Source: an uncultured Phocaeicola sp. (GTDB lineage Bacteria; Bacteroidota; Bacteroidia; Bacteroidales; Bacteroidaceae). Taken from it: DNA of 64,000 nucleotides. Each line of letters begins with the position of its first letter. Within the stretch, counting starts at the first letter, position 1. A program made the position numbers and the translations under genes. Positions 8,583 to 17,360 of this stretch are shown piece by piece. The stretch is taken from NCBI GenBank assembly GCA_944320845.1, contig CALUJA010000005.1:101188-165187 (forward strand), in the 5' to 3' direction. The notes under the pieces were generated by a model that was given only the letters and a program-made list of their open reading frames with translations, was not told where the DNA came from and did no database searches.

Positions 8583-9377
8583 ATGACAGCTTTGATTGAT
8601 TTTGCGGAATCAGCAAAACACTATACATTATCCATCCGTCTGAGTACGGATGGATTTTCTTTTTCTGTCGGCGGCTCTTCCGGGGATGGGGGAGAGGTGG
8701 CGGGAGGCTCTTTCGAGGTGAACGTGCAGCATTCGCTTGCCGCCAATCTCAAGCAGTTTCTGGCACAGACCGGCGAGCTTGGCCATGCCTACCGCCAGGT
8801 GAACGTGCTGATGCACACCGACCGCTATACGGTGATGCCGCTCGATATGTATGAAGACAGTCTGGCCGAAAAGGTCTTTTACCAGAACCTGCCCCGGCGC
8901 AGCAACGAGGTGGTGCTCTGCAATGTGCTGGGAAGGAGCGGGGCGGCGGTGCTTTTCGGCATCGACAAGCTGAGCCACCTGTTCTTGTCGGAGCACTTCC
9001 CTAACGCGCGCTTTTTCGCCACGGTCAGTCCCCTGATGGAATATTTCTCGGTGAAAAGCCGCGAGTGCGGATGCCGCAGTCTGTTTGTCCATCCCACGCC
9101 CGGAATGACGGATGTGGTGGCTTTCGACCGGGGGCGTCTGCTGCTGGCCAACACCTATCCTACGGCGGGTGGCGATGACTGCTGCTTTTACCTGCTCGGC
9201 GTGTGGAAGAGCTTGGAATACAGTCAGGAAGACGACCGGCTGTATCTGGTAGGCATGTCTGCTTCTGCCGCCGGACGGCTCACGGAAAGATTGGCGAAGT
9301 TTGTGCGCCACGTGGAAGTGATGGAGGCGGCGGACAACATCCCCTTTGACATGCAATCATTAATGTTATGCGAGTAA
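8583..9377 (+). CDS. DUF3822 family protein (actin-like fold)
   Basis: 264 residues, soluble, opening with MTALIDFAESAKHYTLSIRL and containing FYQNLPRRSNEVVLCNVL, typical of DUF3822. From memory, a structure from B. thetaiotaomicron was described as actin/ASKHA-like; no ATP-binding signature is obvious here. It lies between the pilin-like gene and rsmD and overlaps rsmD by 10 bp, so the three are likely one transcript. An actin-fold protein beside a pilin-like protein resembles the PilM/GspL-pilin pairing of type IV pilus systems, which is inference. Confidence 0.82.
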   Translation: MTALIDFAESAKHYTLSIRLSTDGFSFSVGGSSGDGGEVAGGSFEVNVQHSLAANLKQFLAQTGELGHAYRQVNVLMHTDRYTVMPLDMYEDSLAEKVFYQNLPRRSNEVVLCNVLGRSGAAVLFGIDKLSHLFLSEHFPNARFFATVSPLMEYFSVKSRECGCRSLFVHPTPGMTDVVAFDRGRLLLANTYPTAGGDDCCFYLLGVWKSLEYSQEDDRLYLVGMSASAAGRLTERLAKFVRHVEVMEAADNIPFDMQSLMLCE

Positions 9378-9934
9378 TCAGTGGAATATACAGACATCGC
9401 CGCTTTGATGTGCCCCGTACATTCAAGGCGCGCCCCACGACGGATTTTGCCAAGGAAAATCTGTTCAACGTGTTAAGCAACTATTTCGACTTCGGCGACG
9501 GCGTGACGGCGCTCGACCTCTTTGCCGGGACGGGAAGCATCAGCATCGAACTGGTGTCGCGCGGATGCGACCGTGTGGTGGCGGTAGAGAAGGATTCGCA
9601 GCATCATGCCTTCATCGTGAAGGTGATGCGCGAGGTGAAGACCGACCGCTGCATGCCTCTGCGTGCCGATGTGTTCCGCTACATGGAACGGTGCCGCGAA
9701 CGGTTCGACTTCATCTTTGCCGACCCTCCCTATGCGCTCAAGGAGCTTCCCACCATTCCCGACCGGGTGTTTGCCTGCCGTCTGCTGAAGCCCGGCGGAC
9801 TCTTCGTGCTGGAGCATGGCAAAGACCTGAACTTTGCGGAGCATCCGCACTTTGTGGAGCACAGGCATTACGGCAGCGTGAACTTCTCCTTTTTCAGAGC
9901 AGAGGAGCAAGCAGACGGACAACCGACTCTGTAG
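9368..9934 (+). CDS. rsmD: 16S rRNA (guanine966-N2)-methyltransferase RsmD
   Basis: 188-residue SAM-dependent methyltransferase that modifies G966 of 16S rRNA during small-subunit assembly. Visible are the N-terminal RVISGIYRHRRFDVP, the family signature RPTTDFAKENLFNVL, the SAM-binding loop LDLFAGTGSISIE, and the catalytic motif DPPY. It starts inside the last codons of the DUF3822 gene and its 3' end overlaps the convergent cardiolipin synthase gene by 41 bp, so there is no terminator between them. Confidence 0.93.
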   Translation: MRVISGIYRHRRFDVPRTFKARPTTDFAKENLFNVLSNYFDFGDGVTALDLFAGTGSISIELVSRGCDRVVAVEKDSQHHAFIVKVMREVKTDRCMPLRADVFRYMERCRERFDFIFADPPYALKELPTIPDRVFACRLLKPGGLFVLEHGKDLNFAEHPHFVEHRHYGSVNFSFFRAEEQADGQPTL

Positions 9935-11330
9935 CCTTGTTCCGCCATGAGCGGCGTTCCCATATCTTGGGTGAGAGCAGCAGGCAGTTGCGCTGGTCGT
10001 CGAGAAACACGGTCTTCAGCGTGAGTGCCGTCTGGCGGTCGTAAAAGAAAGCGTTCGCCTCGAAGTTGTGCTCAAAGCTGCGGAAGTCCATGTTGGTGGA
10101 GCCTACGGTGGCCACTTCGTCGTCATATACCATCATCTTTGCATGGATGAATCCCTTGCGGTAGAGATAAATCTTGACCCCCGCACACATCATTTCGCTG
10201 AGGTAAGAGAGCGAGGCCTTGTGGATGAGCCATGTGTCGGCCCGCTTGGGCAGCATGATGCGCACGTCGGTGCCTGCCAGAGCCGCTGTCTGGAGGGCGG
10301 TCTTTATCTGCTCGTCGGGCAGGAAGTAGGGAGTTTGGATGTAGAGATACCGCCGAGCCGAACAGACGGCCATCATGAGTCCCTGCATGATGTCGTGCCA
10401 CTGCCCCACGGGGTCGGAGGTGACAATCTGCGCCACGGTGTCGCCCTGGCGTTCCTTTATCTTCGGGAAATATTCGGCCGAGGTGATGAGCGAGCGGTCT
10501 ACGGCATACCAGTCGGTGAGAAAAGCCGTCTGAAGCCCGTACACGGCCTTTCCGGTAATCTTCGCCTGTGTGTCGCGCCACGGCCCCCACGGCAGCCCTT
10601 TCACATACCGCTCGGCGATGTTCATGCCGCCGATGAATCCCGTATGCCCGTCGATGATGGTCAGCTTGCGGTGGTTGCGGTAGTTTACCTTGCTTGTAAA
10701 CCGCGGGAAGCGCACTTTGAGGAAACTCTGCACCTCGATGCCCTCGCACAGCATCTGTTCGTAGAAATCGTGGTCTACCTTCCAGCAGCCCACATCGTCG
10801 TAGAGCACGCGGATGCGGACTCCCTCGCGCGCCTTGTCTATCAGTGCGTCGCGCACCAGCCGGCCTATCGCATCGTCTTCAAAGATATAATACTCCATGT
10901 GGATGAATTTGCGTGCGCGGGCTATCTCACGCAGCAGCGACTGCACCATGGCATAGCCGTTGGTGTAAAACTCCACACCGTTTCCGCCGAAGGTAAGTGC
11001 GTTGTTTACCCGCCGGAAGAAGGTGGCGAGATGCTTCTGTCCCGCCTCTACGGCTACCTCCGCCTGCGCCTGATATTCTTCCATCGGCCTTTTGGCCAGA
11101 CGGGCGTATCCCTTCCGGCTGATGAGGCGCTCTTTGCGCGTGTCGCGCCCGAAAAAGATGTAGAGCAGCAGTCCTGCCACGGGCAGAAAGAACAGCACGA
11201 GAATCCATGCCATCGTCTTTACCGGATTGCGGTTGTCGAAAATCACGATGAAGATGGTGGCGACCACTACGGCAAGGTAGACCGTATAGAGCAGTCCGGC
11301 AATCACGTTGCCCCACATTATTCCGTCCAT
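9894..11330 (-). CDS. cls: cardiolipin synthase
   Basis: Inner-membrane phospholipase D-family enzyme that joins two phosphatidylglycerols into cardiolipin and glycerol. Two N-terminal membrane helices (the second AWILVLFFLPVAGLLLYI) precede two HKD half-sites: HRKLTIIDGHTGFIGGMN and HAKMMVYDDEVATVGSTN. It has 478 residues, the usual length. The start at 11330 (ATG) is chosen over an upstream TTG at 11354 because that codon overlaps the promoter box. The 3' end overlaps rsmD on the other strand. Confidence 0.93.
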   Translation of the reverse strand: MDGIMWGNVIAGLLYTVYLAVVVATIFIVIFDNRNPVKTMAWILVLFFLPVAGLLLYIFFGRDTRKERLISRKGYARLAKRPMEEYQAQAEVAVEAGQKHLATFFRRVNNALTFGGNGVEFYTNGYAMVQSLLREIARARKFIHMEYYIFEDDAIGRLVRDALIDKAREGVRIRVLYDDVGCWKVDHDFYEQMLCEGIEVQSFLKVRFPRFTSKVNYRNHRKLTIIDGHTGFIGGMNIAERYVKGLPWGPWRDTQAKITGKAVYGLQTAFLTDWYAVDRSLITSAEYFPKIKERQGDTVAQIVTSDPVGQWHDIMQGLMMAVCSARRYLYIQTPYFLPDEQIKTALQTAALAGTDVRIMLPKRADTWLIHKASLSYLSEMMCAGVKIYLYRKGFIHAKMMVYDDEVATVGSTNMDFRSFEHNFEANAFFYDRQTALTLKTVFLDDQRNCLLLSPKIWERRSWRNKATESVVRLLAPLL

Positions 11331-11351
11331 ATAGTTGAGTCTTTGTTCCTC

Positions 11352-11359
11352 CAAATATA
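11352..11359 (-). promoter_or_regulatory. -7 box (TATATTTG) for cls
   Basis: The minus strand reads TATATTTG, followed by GGAGGAACAAAG before the ATG at 11330. Transcription would start near 11345. Confidence 0.6.
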
Positions 11360-11507
11360 GCGTTTATTTGTTTTCCTCCCTAATGTTTCGGCATACAGTT
11401 TTGGCTTTTCGGGAAATTGTGCCTTACCTTTCTTTCTTGTTATTTATATATAAATGTATGTCCGTATGTCGGAAGTCATATTTGAACGGGGGCATTTCGG
11501 GGCGCTT

Positions 11508-11594
11508 TTTTGCCGTTTCTATAATTTTCGCAAAATAAAATAAAGGCCAGGAGTATGCCTGGCCTTTTTATTTTTAAAATAATATTTTAAGAAA
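11508..11594 (-). repeat. 87-bp repeat, copy A, containing a terminator hairpin
   Basis: Read on the minus strand this stretch is about 85% identical by eye to 13593-13679 on the plus strand, so the two form a widely spaced inverted pair around the GH43 gene. Shared landmarks in order are TTTCTTAAAATATTATTTTA, a CCAGG...CCTGG hairpin, and TTATAGAAACGG. Copy A lacks the GC-rich outer arms of copy B. The rest of the 11360-11677 gap holds nothing else recognisable. Confidence 0.75.
11542..11567. terminator. hairpin inside repeat copy A
   Basis: AAAGGCCAGG (11542-11551) and CCTGGCCTTT (11558-11567) form a 10-bp perfect stem with a 6-base loop, followed by T residues on both strands. It could end GH43 transcription from the right. 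Confidence 0.65.
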
Positions 11595-11677
11595 TTACCT
11601 GAAAAAGTGTCCCGGATGTCTTGTCGCAGGAGGAGGAGTCCGGTGCATGATGTGCAGGACTTTGGTCTGTATGACTT

Positions 11678-13300
11678 TTACCGGCTTTCAAACTCCAGTT
11701 CAATCAGCTCGCACAGAGAGCGGTCTGCTGTGGGTGAGTCGAATACCAGATAAATGGCATGCTTGTCGCCGTAGCTGCACAGACGCGATACATCCGTGCG
11801 CAGGTCGGCAGGTGTCTGCGGAGTGTCGGCACGGAGAGTCAGGGTGCCCAGCCTTACGCCGCCGTTTGTTTCCCAGGGACTGTCCATCATGACCGTTATC
11901 GTTCCTTCCACTCCCAAGGGCTTGAGCTTCAGGATGAGGTCGAGCGGACGCGTGCGGTCGAGGCGGTCGAGGTTGAAGTATTTGTAGCCCACGATGGAAC
12001 CGGCGGTATTGTTGACCACCGCATTGCGGTTTACGCTCAGGTCGTAGGGACAGTCGAGGTTGGTCGCATCGCCGTAGGAAGGTTGCACGTATGAGCCGCT
12101 GAACACGAAGTTTGGCCATTCGCCCGTGGCGGGGCGCGGCCCTGTGTAATGGCAGGCTATTCCGGCAGAGTAGCGGCGGTAAGGGTCAAGTCCCTGCGTC
12201 TCGAATCCCTCGGAAGTATATTCGGCTTCCGAAATCTCTACCCGTCCGCCGGGCCCTTCGGTCACCTTCACTTCGATGGGAGCGGCCATGGCCTGGCGCG
12301 CGAACTCGTTCAGGCCCGTCTGGCGGTGATATACCACATACCATTGCCCGTTCACCACCACGATGCTGCCGTGCGTGTTTCCACGCGGGGTGGCCGTGGC
12401 GACGGGCCGCCCGTTGATGTCCGCCCCGCGCCCGCGTCCGTCGATGATGGTTCCTCCGTAGGTGAAGGGGCCGAGCGGCCGGTCGCTGTAGGCGTATGCC
12501 AGGGTATAGTTGCTGCCAGGCAGTCCGAACTCGTTTTCAGCCGTCCATCGGCTGTAGATGAACACATACTTGTCTTTTATCTTGCGGATGGAGGATGCTT
12601 CGAAGAAGCGGAATACGCCCTCCTGGCGGCAGCTTGGAATCATGTCCTTCACCACTTCGGTGCCGGGCTTGACGGTGGCCATCGTCTGCGGGTCGAGCTC
12701 TGCGGCCCACGAGCCGTTGATGCCCCAGTAGCCGTACACCCGTCCGTCGTCGTCCACCAGCACCGCAGGGTCGAAGTCCAGCACGCCTTCCGTGCGCGTG
12801 GGGTCATCCTTGCTCCAGTTGCAGGCGGTAAAAGGCCCGTCGGGGCGGTCGGCGCGGGCCACCATGTTCTTGCGCCCTTCGCTCTGGTTGTTGGGGAAGA
12901 GGTAGTAGGTCTTCTTCCCGTCTTTTCCCTTCACCTCCACGATGTCGGGGGCGTAGAGAATGTCGCCGATGCCTCCCTCGTTGAGCGGCCTGCCGTCGGC
13001 TCCGGTCTTCGATTCGAAGATGATTCCGCCGTACCGCCAGTCGTTGAGGTTCTCTACCGGTGCCGACCATACCACCTGTTCGCGTCCGCAATACTCGGTC
13101 TTCATCGAGTCGTGCGAACCGTATACATACACGCGGTAGTGTCCCGGGCGGTCAGGGTCTTCAAACACGTAGGGTTCCCCGTCGGGGATGTACTCCCACA
13201 GCGGGAGGAAAGGGTTTACTGCCGCGAGCCTTTGTGCCGCTCCGAAAAAGAGGAAGGCTGCCAGGGCGAGCAGTGTGAGACGAAGGTTTTTCATAAGCAT
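11678..13300 (-). CDS. glycoside hydrolase family 43 enzyme
   Basis: Secreted five-bladed beta-propeller hydrolase, most likely an arabinofuranosidase, xylosidase or galactan/arabinan-acting enzyme. A signal peptide occupies about residues 1-27. The GH43 triad is recognisable: Asp48 in FEDPD (base), Asp177 in LDFDPAV (pKa modulator) and Glu234 in FFEASSI (acid). The last 140 or so residues form a beta-sandwich that resembles a CBM6-type or accessory domain. It is divergent from the SusC/SusD pair at 14.1 kb, which may import its products. A TTG-19 bp-TATATTTG promoter lies upstream, and repeats flank it on both sides. Substrate is not determinable. Confidence 0.88.
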   Translation of the reverse strand: MLMKNLRLTLLALAAFLFFGAAQRLAAVNPFLPLWEYIPDGEPYVFEDPDRPGHYRVYVYGSHDSMKTEYCGREQVVWSAPVENLNDWRYGGIIFESKTGADGRPLNEGGIGDILYAPDIVEVKGKDGKKTYYLFPNNQSEGRKNMVARADRPDGPFTACNWSKDDPTRTEGVLDFDPAVLVDDDGRVYGYWGINGSWAAELDPQTMATVKPGTEVVKDMIPSCRQEGVFRFFEASSIRKIKDKYVFIYSRWTAENEFGLPGSNYTLAYAYSDRPLGPFTYGGTIIDGRGRGADINGRPVATATPRGNTHGSIVVVNGQWYVVYHRQTGLNEFARQAMAAPIEVKVTEGPGGRVEISEAEYTSEGFETQGLDPYRRYSAGIACHYTGPRPATGEWPNFVFSGSYVQPSYGDATNLDCPYDLSVNRNAVVNNTAGSIVGYKYFNLDRLDRTRPLDLILKLKPLGVEGTITVMMDSPWETNGGVRLGTLTLRADTPQTPADLRTDVSRLCSYGDKHAIYLVFDSPTADRSLCELIELEFESR

Positions 13301-13324
13301 GTCGTTTTAAAAAGATTCCGAATA

Positions 13325-13354
13325 CAAATATAGCATTTCTTGGGGTTCGGCCAA
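13325..13354 (-). promoter_or_regulatory. promoter for the GH43 gene
   Basis: On the minus strand TTG (13354-13352), a 19-bp gap and TATATTTG (13332-13325) lie just before the start at 13300. Confidence 0.6.
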
Positions 13355-13562
13355 GGCTTTTCCGGTTTTTTCCTTCTTGGATTTGCAGGGTTGGTCTTGC
13401 CGGATTCAGGAGGTTTGTCTTTTTGTAAGCAAATGAGGCTTGTCAATATGGATATGGTGCGTATCTGTCATAAAATCCGCATTGTTTTTTCGTGCTTTTA
13501 AATCAAAATTCTGGATATGCCTTGTCGCTGAATGAAAGAGCGGCCCGTGATTCTTGTGTGCA

Positions 13563-13701
13563 GGGGGCAGATAGGGGCAGATTTTTCGGGATTTTCTTAA
13601 AATATTATTTTATATATAAAACCCCCAGGTATACCCCTGGCCTTTTTTAATGTTTTGCGAAAGTTATAGAAACGGGAAATAATCTGCCCCTATCTGCCCC
13701 C
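13563..13701. repeat. 139-bp palindromic element with 21-bp terminal inverted repeats; includes repeat copy B
   Basis: The left arm (13563-13583) and right arm (13681-13701) are perfect 21-bp reverse complements. Each arm carries the decamer GGGGCAGATA and a partial second copy of it. Between them lies repeat copy B (13593-13679) with the CCAGG/CCTGG hairpin and a T-run at 13642-13647. There is no open frame, so it is a non-coding miniature element or a large structured terminator. Confidence 0.75.
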
Positions 13702-13763
13702 CCTCTTTGCTCTGAATGTTCCGCTGCAGACGGGAGGGGATGCTGCCGACCGAAAATCCGCTA

Positions 13764-14057
13764 AGTTCCCGAAGGACTTGAAGGAACGGGACAGACGGAA
13801 TGTCAAATTGAAAGCAAAAACTCCCGACAGGTTACTATCGGTCGTTTTATGAAAAATGAAGGGAAAGACCAGAAAAATAACAAAAAATCGATTTTTAAGG
13901 CTTAAAAATGTTCATGTATATGTTTTACAAAATGTTTTTCCGTCAATTTATTATGTTATTGAATATAAAACTGATTTTTCATCACGAAAATATTGCTTGA
14001 TATTTATATTTATTTGTATTTTTGGGGACTTGTTAATAGAAAAGTCCTTCGGGAACT
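13764..14057. repeat. candidate invertible promoter segment (16-bp inverted repeats)
   Basis: AGTTCCCGAAGGACTT at 13764-13779 recurs as its exact reverse complement at 14042-14057. The 262-bp spacer is strongly AT-rich and contains one rightward promoter box (14017-14024) aimed at the SusC gene 42 bp past the right repeat. This is the layout of DNA invertons that phase-vary SusC/SusD loci in Bacteroides. In this orientation the promoter faces SusC (ON); flipped, it would face GH43. No recombinase is nearby. Confidence 0.6.
14017..14024 (+). promoter_or_regulatory. -7 box (TATTTTTG) driving the SusC/SusD pair
   Basis: TATTTTTG is a full match to TAnnTTTG; a TTG lies 21 bp upstream (13993-13995). 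Start of transcription would be near 14031, which gives a 68-nt leader. Confidence 0.55.
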
Positions 14058-14098
14058 CAAATCAGGCTATTAGTGTTTAATTAATATAAGAGAGGTTT

Positions 14099-17000
14099 AT
14101 GAAAAGAAAAGTTTTACTGATGTTGTCTTTCCTCTTGATAGGGATAGGCATTGTATGGTCTCAAGGGAGAACTGTGAAGGGAGTGGTGACTTCCTCGGAA
14201 GACGGGCTTCCCGTGGTGGGTGCATCCGTCTGGGTGAGCGGTACGACGATGGGTTCGATTACCGACATAAACGGTAATTTCGAGATTCAGGGCGTGCCCT
14301 CGTCTGCCGAGACCTTGACCGTCTCGTTTGTCGGACTGAGAACGAAGGAAGTGGAGATTGCTTCGGGTGTGATGCAGATTGTGCTCGACTCGGATGCGGA
14401 GGTGCTGGACGAAGTGGTGGTCACGGCTCAGGGGCTTACCCGTCAGGAGAAGTCGTTGGGATATTCCACTCAAAAGGTTGATGCTGAAGACTTGACCATT
14501 GCCCGGCAGACCGACCTGAACAACGCTTTGGCCGGAAAGGTTTCGGGCGTGCGCTTTCTGGGCTCTTCGGGTGCGACCTTCGACGGAGGCCGTGTGGTTT
14601 TGCGCGGTACCTCCTCGCTGACCGAAGCGGGCGGTGTGGAACCGATTTATGTAATCGACGGCATCATTTCTGAAGATGCGAACTCTATCAATATGGACGA
14701 TGTGGAGTCGGTCAATGTGCTGAAAGGCCCTGCCGCTACGGCGCTCTACGGTTCGCGGGGCGGTAACGGAGCGGTCATCATCACCACCAAGGGTGGCGGG
14801 GCGGCCGGTGTTCTGCATACGGAAATCAATGTGAGCCATACGTTTGCATGGGAAAAGATGTATGACCACTACGACATGCAGAACCAGTACGGAGGCGGAT
14901 ACCTGGGCGCGGAGGCCGAGCTTCCGGTGTTCCACTACGATGCAAGCAAGCATCCCTCCTATCTGCAGGCTCTCGACGGAAAGGCATATTATGATTACAA
15001 CAACGATGCCAGCTGGGGGCCGGCATTCAACGGTCAGCAGTATCTGCCGGCCTATGCCTGGGACCCGGACGACCCGCGCTTCGGGCAGACCACTTCCTGG
15101 AGTCCGCAGATGAAGCTGAGCGATTTGTTTGAGACAGGCTTCACCAATACCACGAATGTGGCGTTCTCACGCTCGGGCAGAAACTTCTCCACCCGCGTGT
15201 CGTTCTCCAACGTATCCCGTCAGGGTATCACCCCCAACAGTGACGCGGCGCGCCGCTACCTGTCGGCCAGGGTGCAGTTCAAGCCCATCGAGCGACTGAA
15301 GATTTCGGTAGACTACAAGTATACCTACCGCAAAAACCACAATGCGGCCGTTGAAGGGTATGCCGAATTGGGAAACGCGCTCTACTCTTACCAGCAGTGG
15401 GGACACACCAATGTCAACCTGAACGACTACAAGAACTACATGCGTGCGGACGGAAGCCACATATACTGGAATATCGTGAGCCGTGATTCAGACCCGACTA
15501 GTCTGGATGCTGCCTTTCACGACAATCCGTATGCCATATTCAATGAAATCAACACTACCGACATCTACCAGTGGAACCTGTTCAGTGGCGATGCGGAACT
15601 GACGCTCTGGAAGAACCTGAAGGTAGGACTCCGCGTAAACGGAAACATCCGCAGCGAAAAGAGCGAGCAGACCGTGCCCAACGGCATATTCGGTCAGACT
15701 TCAAGCTATCAGCAGGACCAGAACTCCTTCTCTGACATCCAGACTCAGGGACGAATCACGTGGGGAGACCATTTCGTGGACGAAAAGCTGAGCGTGGACG
15801 CCGCATTCTTCCTCGAAGACAGGCAGACCAACCTCGACGAGCTGTCCGGATTTACGCGAAACGGACTTATCATGAACGGATTTGAAAGCCTTGGAGGCTC
15901 TATGGGCGATGCCGGAGGAAGCAACAACAAGGAGCAGATTCACGAGCGGAGCATCTACGGAACGGTGACTGCCGGATGGGACGACACCTATTATGTAGAC
16001 CTGTCGCTGCGTAACGACTGGAGTTCTACCCTCCACCCGGACAACAACAGCTATCTGTATGGCGGTGTTTCGGTAGCGGCCATTGCCAGCAACTGGTTCA
16101 AGAATGCCGACTGGCTGAACTTCTGGAAGCTGAGAGCGTCTGTGGCTCAGGTCGGTTCGACGATGGACCCCTATAACGTATACAACATCTACTCTATCCG
16201 CGACAGTGATGGTAATGTGGTAAAATATAACGGACTCTCTACCATGTGGACGAATCCGAACCTGCGCGACCCGTACATCAAGCCTACCATCTCCACATCT
16301 TATGAAATAGGAACCGAGTTCCGCATGTTCAACAACCGCTTCTGGGGAGACATCAACTTCTACAACCGTGACTCGAAAAACCAGATTGTGAACATGAACA
16401 CTACGCCGGCAAGTGGCTATACCACCCGCAAGATGAATGCCGGACTGATTCGCAACCGTGGTATCGAGGTATCCTTGGGAGGTGAGATTATCCGCACGAA
16501 AGACTGGTCGTGGGAAGTGAACGCTAACGTATCGCACAACCGCAACACGCTGGAGGAACTGGTGGACGATCAAGATGCTTATCAGCTCTACTGGATGTCG
16601 TGGAGCTCACGCGTCTACTCTTATGCCGAGGTGGGCAAGCCTATCGGCGTAATCCGCGGCTCGGCATGGCAGAGAGACCCGCAGGGCAACCTGCTTTTCG
16701 GGCAGAACTCCGCCGGCGACTATGTGCCTCTGATGGATACTTCCGCACAAGAGGAGCTGGGCAACATCCAGCCTGACCTGACGGGAGGATTCTCGACTAC
16801 CCTGCGCTACAAGGGCTTTACGCTGGGCGCTTCGCTCGACTTCCAGGTGGGCGGCACGATGGCTTCGGCCACCAACATGTTTGGCGAGGCCTCCGGTCTG
16901 CTGACCTCTACCACCGGACTGAACGACAAGGGGAACCCTATCCGCAACAGTGTGGAGAACGGCGGAGGTGTCCGTCTGGACGGTGTGGTGGACAACGGAG

Positions 17001-17338
17001 ACGGAACCTATTCGCCGGTGACCACCTATATGGATGCCCAGACCTTCTACCAGAGCTACAAGTCTGTGTTGTGGGAAGACTATGTATACGACGCAAGCTA
17101 TGTGAAGCTGCGCGAGGTGAGCATAGGCTATACCGTGCCCGAATCGTTCCTGCGCCGCCTGAACTGGGGCGTGAAGCGTGCGAGCATCTCGTTTGTGGCC
17201 CAGAACCCGTGGCTGATTTATTCGGCCGTGCCGAACATCGACCCGTCTGAAATGGGAGCTGCCACCGAAGGCTATATCGAAGGCGGCCAGGCTGCATCCG
17301 TGCGCTCTTATGGTTTTACTGTAAATCTGACATTCTAA
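14099..17338 (+). CDS. SusC/RagA-type TonB-dependent outer-membrane transporter
   Basis: 1079-residue outer-membrane importer for a glycan or peptide ligand, powered by TonB. Domains in order: signal peptide (1-21), a carboxypeptidase-regulatory-like domain (about 24-100, with GASVWVSGTTMGSITDINGN), a TonB-box region with DEVVVTAQG, the plug (about 120-230, ending LKGPAATALYGSRGGNGAV), then the 22-strand barrel ending in ...GFTVNLTF. There is no N-terminal STN domain, so it is not an anti-sigma signaller. The SusD partner follows after 22 bp. A putatively invertible promoter lies upstream. Confidence 0.95.
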   Translation: MKRKVLLMLSFLLIGIGIVWSQGRTVKGVVTSSEDGLPVVGASVWVSGTTMGSITDINGNFEIQGVPSSAETLTVSFVGLRTKEVEIASGVMQIVLDSDAEVLDEVVVTAQGLTRQEKSLGYSTQKVDAEDLTIARQTDLNNALAGKVSGVRFLGSSGATFDGGRVVLRGTSSLTEAGGVEPIYVIDGIISEDANSINMDDVESVNVLKGPAATALYGSRGGNGAVIITTKGGGAAGVLHTEINVSHTFAWEKMYDHYDMQNQYGGGYLGAEAELPVFHYDASKHPSYLQALDGKAYYDYNNDASWGPAFNGQQYLPAYAWDPDDPRFGQTTSWSPQMKLSDLFETGFTNTTNVAFSRSGRNFSTRVSFSNVSRQGITPNSDAARRYLSARVQFKPIERLKISVDYKYTYRKNHNAAVEGYAELGNALYSYQQWGHTNVNLNDYKNYMRADGSHIYWNIVSRDSDPTSLDAAFHDNPYAIFNEINTTDIYQWNLFSGDAELTLWKNLKVGLRVNGNIRSEKSEQTVPNGIFGQTSSYQQDQNSFSDIQTQGRITWGDHFVDEKLSVDAAFFLEDRQTNLDELSGFTRNGLIMNGFESLGGSMGDAGGSNNKEQIHERSIYGTVTAGWDDTYYVDLSLRNDWSSTLHPDNNSYLYGGVSVAAIASNWFKNADWLNFWKLRASVAQVGSTMDPYNVYNIYSIRDSDGNVVKYNGLSTMWTNPNLRDPYIKPTISTSYEIGTEFRMFNNRFWGDINFYNRDSKNQIVNMNTTPASGYTTRKMNAGLIRNRGIEVSLGGEIIRTKDWSWEVNANVSHNRNTLEELVDDQDAYQLYWMSWSSRVYSYAEVGKPIGVIRGSAWQRDPQGNLLFGQNSAGDYVPLMDTSAQEELGNIQPDLTGGFSTTLRYKGFTLGASLDFQVGGTMASATNMFGEASGLLTSTTGLNDKGNPIRNSVENGGGVRLDGVVDNGDGTYSPVTTYMDAQTFYQSYKSVLWEDYVYDASYVKLREVSIGYTVPESFLRRLNWGVKRASISFVAQNPWLIYSAVPNIDPSEMGAATEGYIEGGQAASVRSYGFTVNLTF

Positions 17339-17360
17339 CTTAAAAAGCATTCTGACGATT

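Noticed and set aside
13563-13701. CRISPR or tandem-repeat array
   Set aside because: The GGGGCAGATA units occur only in the two arms, in opposite orientation, with no regular spacers.
13856-14080. 74-codon open frame before the SusC gene
   Set aside because: It lies in the AT-rich spacer that carries the promoter and crosses the right inverted repeat; composition and length fit chance.
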